This document shows positions 1 through 6,917 of a stretch of 7,029 bases of DNA, piece by piece. The DNA is from Methanomicrobiales archaeon (GTDB lineage: Archaea > Halobacteriota > Methanomicrobia > Methanomicrobiales > JACTUA01): NCBI GenBank assembly GCA_028679035.1, contig JAJRCL010000217.1, positions 1-7,029 on the forward strand, in the 5' to 3' direction. The translations under genes and the position numbers were made by a program. Position 1 is the stretch's first letter, and each line of letters begins with the position of its first letter. The notes beneath the pieces are model-generated. The model did not search any database. It saw only the letters and a list, made by a program, of their open reading frames with translations, and was not told the origin of the DNA.

Positions 1-2
1 AC

Positions 3-1583
3 GGAGGGGAGCATGCGGATTTCGCATCGACGGTTGCATTTGCACTTGCAAAACAGCAGAAGAAATCACCTGCCCTCGTTGCACGTGAAGTTGCAGAAAA
101 ACTTGCAACGGAGCTGACGGCCGGCGTGCGGGTGCAGGTCACTGGTCCGTACATCAATTTCCTTCTCGGCGGGGATTACCTGCGCGAGACCATCAGTGCT
201 GCGCTCAAACCCGGCTTCGGGAATCTCCCACCCTGCGATACACGGGTTGTTCTCGAACACACCAGTGCAAATCCGAACGGCCCGCTCCATGTCGGACATA
301 TCCGGAATTCCATCATCGGGGACACCCTGGCACGGACGTTTCGCAAAGGTGGACGCCGGGTCGACGTCCAGTATTATGTGAATGATATGGGCCGCCAGAT
401 CGCGATCGTGGTCTGGGGTGTGGAACATGAGAAAGATGAGGGCGGAAACCCGAAAGGGGATCACCATATCGCCCGGCTGTATATCGCCGCAAACCGTTCT
501 CTCGAACGCGATCCCGGGATCACGGCACAGGTCGATGCCCTGATGCAGAGGGTGGAAAAAGGGGATACCGAAATCCAGAAGAAGTTCCGGGAAGCGGTGA
601 GCGAATGCCTGGAAGGGATCAAAGAAACACTCCGGTCCATGCAGGTCTTTCATACGAAGTTCGTGTGGGAGAGTGAATTTGTCCGAAACTCGGACGTTGA
701 TCGCGTTCTCGGCCGCCTGCGCAAGCTGGATCAGGCACGGGAGGGTGCGACACTTTCCCTCGACCTTTCGGAATTCGGTTTCGGGAAGCCCTACATACTG
801 CGCAGGAGCGATGGCACTACCGTATACGCCGCCCGGGACCTTGCTTACCATACCTGGAAGGGCAGGAATTTCGATCGCGTCATCGACGTGCTCGGGTCTG
901 ACCACAAGCTGATCGGAGGCCTGTTGCAGACCACGCTCGGCCTTCTCGGCGAGAAACAGCCGGAGATCGTGTATTTTGAATTTGTTTCCCTTCCGGAAGG
1001 GTCCATGAGTACACGGGCAGGCAAGTTCATCTCTGCGGACGAACTCATCGCCCAGGTCACGGAGAAAGCGATGGAGGAGGTCACGAAGCGCAGGCCGGAG
1101 CTCGCAGAGGCAGAACGGAGGGCGATTGCCCGTTCTGTAGCCATCGCGGGAATACGCTTTGACATTGTCCGGGTCTCCCCGGAGAAAAGCACGGTCTTCA
1201 ACTGGAAGGATGCCCTTGACTTTGAACGTCAGAGCGGACCGTATATCCAGTACGCACATGCCCGGGCGTGCAGTATTCTGGAAAAAGGCGGGGACTTCAC
1301 TCCCGCATTTTCGTTCACCACGGAAGGAGAGATCCGCCTCGCAAAGCAAATCGCCCGCTTCCCCGCGGTGATCAACAGTGTTGTGGAGACCCTCCGCCCC
1401 CACCTGCTCGCTACGTATACCCGGGACCTCGCCGATCTCTTTAACGCATTTTACCGGGACAACCCGGTGCTGAAGAGCGAGGGAACGGTGCGGGACAGCC
1501 GGCTTGCACTGGTAAAGGCGGCACAGCAGACACTCAGGGAATCCCTGGAAACCCTTGGAATCGATGCGCTCTCCTCAATGTAA
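3..1583 (+). CDS. argS: Arginyl-tRNA synthetase (ArgRS), 5'-truncated by window edge
   Basis: Class I aminoacyl-tRNA synthetase that attaches arginine to tRNA-Arg in the cytoplasm using ATP. The open frame runs without a stop from base 3, so the gene begins outside the window. The first visible residues (GGEHADFASTVAFALAKQ) match the end of the ArgRS N-terminal additional domain, so I estimate that only about 25-30 residues are missing. The ATG at 126 is internal and is not the start. The class I signature is EHTSANPNGPLHVGHIRN, with the HIGH-type HVGH at 288-299. The KMSKS-equivalent loop MSTRAG is at 1005-1022. The DALR anticodon-binding domain starts near GPYIQYAHARACSIL (about 1237-1281) and runs to the TAA at 1581-1583. 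The MSTR form is typical of archaeal and eukaryal ArgRS. The 3' end overlaps taw1 by about 20 bases, which indicates an operon. I see no frameshift or missing catalytic motif. Confidence 0.98.
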   Translation, partial: GGEHADFASTVAFALAKQQKKSPALVAREVAEKLATELTAGVRVQVTGPYINFLLGGDYLRETISAALKPGFGNLPPCDTRVVLEHTSANPNGPLHVGHIRNSIIGDTLARTFRKGGRRVDVQYYVNDMGRQIAIVVWGVEHEKDEGGNPKGDHHIARLYIAANRSLERDPGITAQVDALMQRVEKGDTEIQKKFREAVSECLEGIKETLRSMQVFHTKFVWESEFVRNSDVDRVLGRLRKLDQAREGATLSLDLSEFGFGKPYILRRSDGTTVYAARDLAYHTWKGRNFDRVIDVLGSDHKLIGGLLQTTLGLLGEKQPEIVYFEFVSLPEGSMSTRAGKFISADELIAQVTEKAMEEVTKRRPELAEAERRAIARSVAIAGIRFDIVRVSPEKSTVFNWKDALDFERQSGPYIQYAHARACSILEKGGDFTPAFSFTTEGEIRLAKQIARFPAVINSVVETLRPHLLATYTRDLADLFNAFYRDNPVLKSEGTVRDSRLALVKAAQQTLRESLETLGIDALSSM

Positions 1584-2451
1584 TCCGCTCAAAAGGCAGG
1601 GGTACCAGTTTTTCAAGGACAATTCCTCTGCCGCGGTCAAACCCTGTCTCTGGTGCAGAAAAGCACTGAAGGGGAACGGTGCATGCTACAAGAACCAGTT
1701 TTACGGCATTGCCAGCCATCGCTGTGTGCAGATGACCCCGACGCTGCGTTGTACCCAGCGGTGCCTCTTCTGCTGGCGTTCCTTTGAACACGAGCCTGTG
1801 CAGGATACAGAATGCACTCCCGAGGAGATCGTGGATGCAATCCCTGTACTCCAGAAACGAGCCCTTTCCGGGTATAAACCCTATGCAACCGCGGAACAGT
1901 TCGCAGAAGCCCTGGCACCCCGGCACGTGGCAATCTCTCTCGCAGGCGAACCGACCTGTTATTCCCGGTTACCGGAACTCGTCGATCTCCTCAACGCGAA
2001 GGGGTACACCACCTTCCTTGTCTCGAATGGTACCAACCCGGATGTGCTTGCACAAACCAGCCCTTTCCAGACCTATGTCTCCCTGTGCGCACCGGACGAG
2101 AATACTTACCTACGGCTCTGCCGGCCGGAGAGGGATTCATGGGAACAGATAACGGCAAGCCTTGCTCTTCTTGGAAAGCGCCGTTCCGCGGTCCGGATCA
2201 CGCTCGTCCAGGGATGGAATGACGTGAGCCCGGAGGAGTACGCCATAAAAGTTCAGGAATCGGGTGCCACCTATGTGGAAGTGAAGGGATACATGTATCT
2301 GGGATACAGTAGAAACCGATTGACCGTAGAGAATATGCCTTCGCACGCACGTATTCGCACGTTCGCGGAAGAGATTGTACACTCATCCGATTACCGGATC
2401 GCGGATGAGAATATACCAAGCAGGGTCGTCCTGCTGGAGAGAGTCGCATGA
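1564..2451 (+). CDS. taw1: tRNA 4-demethylwyosine synthase (TYW1/Taw1), radical SAM
   Basis: Radical SAM enzyme that condenses m1G37 of tRNA-Phe with pyruvate carbons to form the tricyclic 4-demethylwyosine, the first committed step of wyosine synthesis after Trm5. Numbering from the ATG at 1564 gives 295 residues. The radical SAM cluster is C63-x3-C67-x2-C70 (RCTQRCLFCW). Three upstream cysteines, C28, C41 and C54, are 13 residues apart, as expected for the second [4Fe-4S] cluster of archaeal TYW1. K43 in CYKNQFYG sits two residues after C41, where the family has a conserved lysine proposed to bind pyruvate as a Schiff base. LAGEPT (126-131) is a radical SAM core motif, and KGYMYLGYSRNRL (about 241-253) marks the C-terminal wyosine domain. 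No fused flavodoxin domain is present, as is normal in archaea. A TTG at 1555 is an alternative start; neither has a strong Shine-Dalgarno site, so translation is probably coupled to argS. The TGA shares ATGA with sepS. Confidence 0.96.
   Translation: MRSPQCNPLKRQGYQFFKDNSSAAVKPCLWCRKALKGNGACYKNQFYGIASHRCVQMTPTLRCTQRCLFCWRSFEHEPVQDTECTPEEIVDAIPVLQKRALSGYKPYATAEQFAEALAPRHVAISLAGEPTCYSRLPELVDLLNAKGYTTFLVSNGTNPDVLAQTSPFQTYVSLCAPDENTYLRLCRPERDSWEQITASLALLGKRRSAVRITLVQGWNDVSPEEYAIKVQESGATYVEVKGYMYLGYSRNRLTVENMPSHARIRTFAEEIVHSSDYRIADENIPSRVVLLERVA
2436..2441 (+). promoter_or_regulatory. Shine-Dalgarno site of sepS
   Basis: GGAGAG lies 6 nt upstream of the ATG at 2448, inside the last codons of taw1. 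It supports the ATG at 2448 as the sepS start, which overlaps the taw1 TGA as ATGA. This is typical of translationally coupled genes. Confidence 0.7.
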
Positions 2452-4055
2452 AGTTCGATGTGAATTATTACCGGAAAAGAGCCCGGGAAGATTTCGAGGC
2501 AGCATGGCATGAGGGCCCGAATATTCTGACACCGCCGCCGCCGTCCTGCCAGTACCCGCGCCTGCGCTACGGGCAGGGAAAGACCCATCCGGTCTTTGGC
2601 ATCATCCAGCGACTGCGCGAATGTTATACCGGGATGGGATTTGATGAAGTATGCAATCCTATTCTGGTCGAAGAGCAGGATGTGTACCGCCAGTTTGGTC
2701 CCGAAGCGATGGCGGTCCTGGACCGGGTTTTCTATCTTGGGGGGCTTCCGCGTCCCAACATCGGGATCCCGCGGGAGAGAATCGTTGCGATCGAAAAGAT
2801 CCTGGGAAAGGAAATCGCCCCGGACATGGAAGAGAACCTGCGGGAAACTTTCCACGCGTACAAGAAATCGGTGATCGACGGTGACGACCTGGTGCATGCG
2901 CTCGCAGGGGTCCTCGGGGCAGATGACGGGGCGGTTGTCAAGGTGCTTGACTCTGTCTTTCCGGAATTCCGGGCTCTCGCCCCGGAGTCCTCCCGCACGA
3001 CCCTGCGCAGTCACATGACGAGCGGATGGTTCATCTCCCTGTCAAGCCTCTGGGAGCACCAGCCCCTGCCATTGCGACTTTTTTCCGTAGACCGCTGCTT
3101 CCGCCGGGAGCAGCAGGAAGGTCCTACCCGCCTGATGAGCTACCACTCCGCCTCGTGCGTGATCGCCGGTGAAGACGTAAGTAATGAGGATGGCAGGGCG
3201 GTGAGCGAGGCACTTCTCTCTGCATTCGGTTTTACCGATTTCCGTTTTCAGCCGGATGAAAAACGCTCGAAATACTATATGCCCGGGAGCCAGACCGAGG
3301 TTTACGCCCGCCATCCCGGCCTCGACTGGGTAGAGGTCGCAACGTTTGGCATGTACTCTCCATCTGCCCTCGCGGAGTACGGGATAGGCATACCGGTGAT
3401 GAACCTGGGCCTCGGTGTCGAGCGGTTGGCGATGATAGTCTATAACTCTAACGACGTGCGTGCGCTGAGCTATCCCCAGTTCCATCTGACGATGCCTTCG
3501 GATCGGGATATCGCACGGGCCATCGCCCTCCGGGAGGAACCGGAAACACGGGAAGGAGCGATGCTCGCGACGGCGATCGAGTCCACGGCACGGGAGCATG
3601 CGGCCGCTCCCGGTCCCTGCCGGTTCCCGGCCTGGAAGGGTGAGCTTGCCTGCCACACATGCACCGTGTTCGTTGAAGAGGAAGAGTCCAACACAAAATT
3701 ATGCGGTCCCGCGTGTTTCAACGAAGTGTTTGTCCAGAACGGGGCGATTCTCGGGGTGCCGGACAATGAAAAATGGGCTTCGGTCCGCCGGGAGGGTGCC
3801 CCGACCGGTATCTCCTACCTGCGGGCGGTTTCCTGGCTCGCTGCGTCACGGATTGAACATGCCGCACGGTGTGGATGCCCGGTGACGGTGCAGGTGAAAA
3901 TGGCGAGAACGCCGGCAGATATCAACCTGAACGTCGCTGATTACGCGGTACGTGCTATCACTGATGCAAAAAAGAAGATCGATGTGCGGGGCCCGGTGTT
4001 CCTGACAGTCAGATCGGAAATAACCGCTCAATCCCGTCCTGATACCCAGAGCTGA
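2448..4055 (+). CDS. sepS: O-phosphoserine--tRNA(Cys) ligase (SepRS)
   Basis: Class II aminoacyl-tRNA synthetase that charges tRNA-Cys with O-phosphoserine. SepCysS, not encoded here, then converts Sep-tRNA to Cys-tRNA, the indirect cysteine route of methanogens. The 535 residues match the usual length of the family. The N-terminus (MKFDVNYYRKRAREDFEAAW) is characteristic. Class II motif 2 is around residues 206-222 (RCFRREQQEG), and motif 3 is GLGVERLAMI (321-330). T191 in HMTSGW and S234/S236 in YHSAS fall where phosphoserine-binding residues have been described in archaeal SepRS; N319 before motif 3 may be another. I place these by spacing and memory, not alignment. The C-terminal part (about 355-535) is the tRNA-binding region. 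It holds four cysteines, C402, C405, C419 and C423, plus C475 and C477. The ATG overlaps the taw1 stop by 4 bases and has a good ribosome-binding site. The TGA lies within the terminator hairpin. Confidence 0.98.
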   Translation: MKFDVNYYRKRAREDFEAAWHEGPNILTPPPPSCQYPRLRYGQGKTHPVFGIIQRLRECYTGMGFDEVCNPILVEEQDVYRQFGPEAMAVLDRVFYLGGLPRPNIGIPRERIVAIEKILGKEIAPDMEENLRETFHAYKKSVIDGDDLVHALAGVLGADDGAVVKVLDSVFPEFRALAPESSRTTLRSHMTSGWFISLSSLWEHQPLPLRLFSVDRCFRREQQEGPTRLMSYHSASCVIAGEDVSNEDGRAVSEALLSAFGFTDFRFQPDEKRSKYYMPGSQTEVYARHPGLDWVEVATFGMYSPSALAEYGIGIPVMNLGLGVERLAMIVYNSNDVRALSYPQFHLTMPSDRDIARAIALREEPETREGAMLATAIESTAREHAAAPGPCRFPAWKGELACHTCTVFVEEEESNTKLCGPACFNEVFVQNGAILGVPDNEKWASVRREGAPTGISYLRAVSWLAASRIEHAARCGCPVTVQVKMARTPADINLNVADYAVRAITDAKKKIDVRGPVFLTVRSEITAQSRPDTQS

Positions 4056-4072
4056 ATCCAGCTCTTTTTTTT
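4048..4072 (+). terminator. Intrinsic-type terminator of argS-taw1-sepS
   Basis: A perfect 7-bp stem (AGAGCTG at 4048-4054 with CAGCTCT at 4059-4065) has an AATC loop and is followed by eight T residues (4065-4072). The sepS TGA (4053-4055) is inside the stem and loop, so the 3' untranslated region is minimal. The reverse strand has no T-tract after the hairpin, so it should not stop the convergent operon. Confidence 0.85.
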
Positions 4073-4098
4073 ACATCAGTTGATGCAGGTATGATCGA

Positions 4099-4632
4099 TC
4101 ACTCTTTGGATCCGAGAATCGCCCGTATCTCCCGGAGGATTTCCTCGCCGAGACGATCACGGTTTTCGCGTGTGAGCGTATGGAGACGGACATCCTCCCG
4201 TGTCCTGATGCGTGCAAAATCCCCGTTTCCTTTCATCGCAATGGTTGCAATCAGTGGGACATCTGAAGCGAGGAGGTGGTTCACGAGCGAACGGAACCGG
4301 GGCGAAAACCATTCCATCTTTCCAATTTCATCGATGATGGCGATTTGTGTGCCGGATCCGATCCGGATGGTTTCCAGGTATTCTTCAAATCCCTGCACAT
4401 TCACCCCGTACTTTCCGACGTGAAAGGTACTCTTCAGGTGAATGTCTGCAAGGATACGCGAAGAACCATCGAAACCGTTCAGCTCGAATCCCTGCCGGAT
4501 TCCATCTTTCCGCACTTCGAGGGTAGTAAAACCAACAGGATTGCTGGAGGCAAGCGCCGCGGCAAGCTTGAGGACAAGTGTTGTTTTCCCTGTTCCCGGC
4601 CAGGCGGTGATCAGGATGTTTTTATTGCGCAC
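4099..4632 (-). CDS. THEP1-family nucleoside-triphosphatase (NTPase_1)
   Basis: P-loop NTPase of the THEP1 family, characterised members of which hydrolyse several nucleoside triphosphates; the physiological role is not settled. From the GTG at 4632 it has 177 residues, the normal family size. The P-loop is AWPGTGKTT (10-18), with alanine in place of the first glycine of the usual GxPGxGKTT. GFTTLEVRKDGIRQGFEL (34-51) matches the conserved GFxTxEVRxxGxRxGF block. VGKYGVNV (72-79) and the Walker B motif IAIIDEIGKME (97-107) are also typical. I chose the GTG because AGGTG lies 7 nt upstream and the protein then begins just before the first beta-strand. A longer frame to the ATG at 4668 would add 12 residues unlike the family. 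The gene starts inside the 3' end of the helicase gene (22-base overlap) and is probably coupled to it. No terminator is visible after the stop on this strand. Confidence 0.9.
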   Translation of the reverse strand: MRNKNILITAWPGTGKTTLVLKLAAALASSNPVGFTTLEVRKDGIRQGFELNGFDGSSRILADIHLKSTFHVGKYGVNVQGFEEYLETIRIGSGTQIAIIDEIGKMEWFSPRFRSLVNHLLASDVPLIATIAMKGNGDFARIRTREDVRLHTLTRENRDRLGEEILREIRAILGSKE

Positions 4633-6917
4633 GAACCCGCACCTTCCATACCCGGGGTACGGGTCCATTGCTCTTCAAGCCAGTGCAGGATGCATGCCGC
4701 CGCCTTTTTATCCAGGGGCTGGTTGTCATTGCCGCACTTTGGCGAGTAGATGCAGGAAGGGCAGCCATCGGTGCAGGTGCAGCCATCAATCAGGGTATGC
4801 GTCGTGTGGATGATCTCCGGCATGAGATCATATGCCTTTTCGGCAAGACCAATTCCCCCTTCAAATCCGTCATAAATAAAGACGGATGGAGATCCGGTGT
4901 GCGGGTGGCAGAGCGTGGACAGCCCGCCGATATCCCAGCGATCGCAGATGACGTGCAGGGGGAACATGCCGATCATCGCATGCTCGACCCCATGGATGCC
5001 TCCCGCGAAGTCCAGTCCTTCTGTTCCAAGGGTGGGACCGAAGGTATCCGGAACCGTGAACCAGACCCCGTTCGTTGGAAAAGTTAGTGGGGGAAGATTG
5101 AGTGGCTCTATCGCGATCACCTGGTCCCCTTTCATCACGCGGTAAGCAGTAAACTGCTCGGTGACCATGAGTCCACCATAGGTGAGTGTCGAACGCGGGG
5201 CACAGGTCGTTGTGATGGTACGGGTGACACTGAGATCGACCGTTTTCAGCGGTTGTGTATAGTAATCAACATCGGTCTCTACTACCCGGATCGTGCGGTT
5301 GTCCGGCTCCCATGTCTCAACCAGGTAAGTCTCTCCCTGGTGCAGGAGGACCGCCCCCGTGTGTGCTTCCCGGTACGCCTGGGAACGGTCCATCGTCTCC
5401 AGCAGCCTCCCGTTGCACATGATACGGAAAACTTCTGCAGATGTTGCACCGAGGCGCACCGCCTCTGTGGCACGGGCTTTTCCGGCATACACCCACCCAT
5501 AGGGAGTGTTCCGCAGGAGCCCGTTGTCCGCAAGCGACTGCAGATACTGTGGTGTTTCCGTACCGAACAGGGAGGCATCCCTTTCCGGGCTCAGCGGCAG
5601 TTCGGAAGCAGCGCATAAAAGGTGGCCTGCGGCGACATACGGATTCTTCTCGTCCAGTACTGCATTTTCATGCGGGCGTGCAAAAAATTCCCCCGGATTG
5701 CGCATGAAGTACTGGTCCAGGGGATTTTCGTACGCGACAAGCATGGCGATGGACTCCCCGCCACGGCGGCCTGCCCGCCCTGCCTGCTGCCATGTTGACA
5801 TCGCGGTGCCGGGATACCCTGCGATGATAACGGCGTCAAGGCTCCCGATATCGATGCCCAGCTCCAGCGCATTGGTGGATATGACCCCGGACAGGGTCCT
5901 TTCCTTGAAGCGGCGTTCTATCTGCCGGCGCTCTTCCGGCAGATACCCGGCACGGTACGTTGCGATATCCTCGGCACATCCCGTGGACCTTCGCACCATC
6001 TCTTCTTTTGCCCACTGGGTCACAAGCTCAGCCATTTTTCTTGACCCGGTAAAGCAGAGCGTCTGCAGACCGTGGGAAGTGCAGGCAAGGAAAAGGTCCT
6101 TGGTCTCTTTGAACGTTGACCCTTTCCGACCGCTGGAATGGGGGTTATAGAGAACAAAATGCTTGGTACCCCGGGGTGATCCATCCTCGGTGATAGGATC
6201 GCAGGGTGATCCGGTCAACCGCTGTGCGAATTCTGCAGGATTTGCAAGCGTTGCAGTGGAAAGGATAAATTGTGGGGTTGAACCGTAAAACCTGCAGATT
6301 CGCAAAAACCGCCGGAGAATCAGCGCGATATGGGAGCCGAAAATCCCACGGTAACGATGGGCCTCATCGATGACGATAAAATCGAGGTTCCCAAAAAAGC
6401 GGCTCCACTTATGGTGCCAGGGCATGACCTGGTGCAGCTCGTGCGGATTGGTAAGGATGATCCGTGATTTCGCCCGTATCCCGCCACGGGCTCCCAGCGG
6501 AGTATCCCCGTCGTAGACCGCAGAGCCGGTATGCATCCCCAGAAACCGTTCGATCTGCTGCAGCCCTTTCAGCTGGTCGTTGGCGAGCGCTTTCGTCGGA
6601 TAGAGATACAATGCCGTGGCGGCAGAATCCAGCAGCAGTCGTTCGATGATGGGAATGTTGAAAGCGAGGGATTTTCCGGACGCGGTAGGAGTGGTGATGA
6701 CAATACTCCGTCCCCCGCGGATCTTCTCCAGCGCATCTGCCTGATGGGAATACGGTATAATCCCCCGCATTGACAAGTACGCCTGGAGATCCGGGGGCAG
6801 GTGCAGGTCACCAGCCGCATATACCGGCGGGCGGGGCGCGATTGCCTCGATATGGCACACTCTCCGGGAAAGCTCTGGATCCCGGAGGATGAACCGGAGA
6901 GCGTTATCCACCGACAC
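4611..6917 (-). CDS. mrfA: MrfA-like DEAH-box helicase with DUF1998 and Cys-rich C-terminus
   Basis: Superfamily 2 ATP-dependent DNA helicase of the MrfA/YprA (Hrq1-related) type. The Bacillus protein is a 3'-5' helicase in nucleotide-excision-independent repair of mitomycin damage. From the GTG at 6917 there are 768 residues, close to the Bacillus protein. Motifs in order: ATP-binding TPTASGKS (76-83), motif Ia LYPTKALAND (about 105-114), DEAH (184-187), motif III STATL (220-224), motif V TNALELGIDIG (348-358) and motif VI QQAGRAGR (377-384). The C-terminal DUF1998 region ends with five cysteines, C713, C715, C719, C722 and C728 (CTCTDGCPSC, then PKCGNDNQPLDKK), the signature metal-binding cluster of this family. 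GTG 6917 is chosen because GGAGG lies 6 nt upstream; GTG 6911 is an alternative. The start overlaps the upstream exonuclease stop by 14 bases and the end overlaps the THEP1 gene by 22. The mitomycin-repair role is inferred from homology only. Confidence 0.92.
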   Translation of the reverse strand: MSVDNALRFILRDPELSRRVCHIEAIAPRPPVYAAGDLHLPPDLQAYLSMRGIIPYSHQADALEKIRGGRSIVITTPTASGKSLAFNIPIIERLLLDSAATALYLYPTKALANDQLKGLQQIERFLGMHTGSAVYDGDTPLGARGGIRAKSRIILTNPHELHQVMPWHHKWSRFFGNLDFIVIDEAHRYRGIFGSHIALILRRFLRICRFYGSTPQFILSTATLANPAEFAQRLTGSPCDPITEDGSPRGTKHFVLYNPHSSGRKGSTFKETKDLFLACTSHGLQTLCFTGSRKMAELVTQWAKEEMVRRSTGCAEDIATYRAGYLPEERRQIERRFKERTLSGVISTNALELGIDIGSLDAVIIAGYPGTAMSTWQQAGRAGRRGGESIAMLVAYENPLDQYFMRNPGEFFARPHENAVLDEKNPYVAAGHLLCAASELPLSPERDASLFGTETPQYLQSLADNGLLRNTPYGWVYAGKARATEAVRLGATSAEVFRIMCNGRLLETMDRSQAYREAHTGAVLLHQGETYLVETWEPDNRTIRVVETDVDYYTQPLKTVDLSVTRTITTTCAPRSTLTYGGLMVTEQFTAYRVMKGDQVIAIEPLNLPPLTFPTNGVWFTVPDTFGPTLGTEGLDFAGGIHGVEHAMIGMFPLHVICDRWDIGGLSTLCHPHTGSPSVFIYDGFEGGIGLAEKAYDLMPEIIHTTHTLIDGCTCTDGCPSCIYSPKCGNDNQPLDKKAAACILHWLEEQWTRTPGMEGAGSCAIKTS
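4640..4647 (-). promoter_or_regulatory. Shine-Dalgarno site of the THEP1-family gene
   Basis: Reading the - strand, GGAAGGTG ends 7 nt before the GTG at 4632. Its AGGTG core is complementary to the archaeal 16S rRNA tail. It lies inside the helicase coding region and decides the start in favour of GTG 4632 over the upstream ATG at 4668. Confidence 0.7.

Noticed and set aside
66..1403. Long open frame of 445 codons on the - strand opposite argS
   Set aside because: It lies fully antisense to a well-conserved ArgRS with intact motifs. Its translation has no recognisable domain and looks like a by-product of GC-biased codon use in argS.
1535..1547. Inverted repeat CAGGG-AAT-CCCTG just upstream of the taw1 start
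   Set aside because: The 5-bp stem lies in argS coding sequence (LRESLE). It is too short to claim as a translational regulator without conservation.
2391..3014. A 207-codon - strand frame opposite the taw1/sepS junction
   Set aside because: It is a shadow of two conserved genes, with no recognisable family and no convincing start site.
3968..3973. Run of six T on the - strand inside sepS, about 125 nt beyond the THEP1-family stop
   Set aside because: It could act as a U-tract terminator for the convergent operon, but the run is short, has no hairpin, and is explained by lysine codons (AKKK) of sepS.
4074..4085. Palindrome CATCAGTTGATG in the convergent intergenic gap
   Set aside because: As RNA it leaves only a 2-nt loop or a 4-bp stem, and no T-tract follows on either strand. 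It is not supportable as a terminator or operator.
4093..4100. GATCGATC palindrome at the end of the THEP1-family gene
   Set aside because: A single 8-bp self-complementary word is expected by chance, and no partner copy or repeat array was seen.
5506..6150. A 214-codon + strand frame opposite the helicase
   Set aside because: It is antisense to conserved helicase motifs V and VI, and its serine/arginine-rich composition is typical of a complementary-strand shadow.
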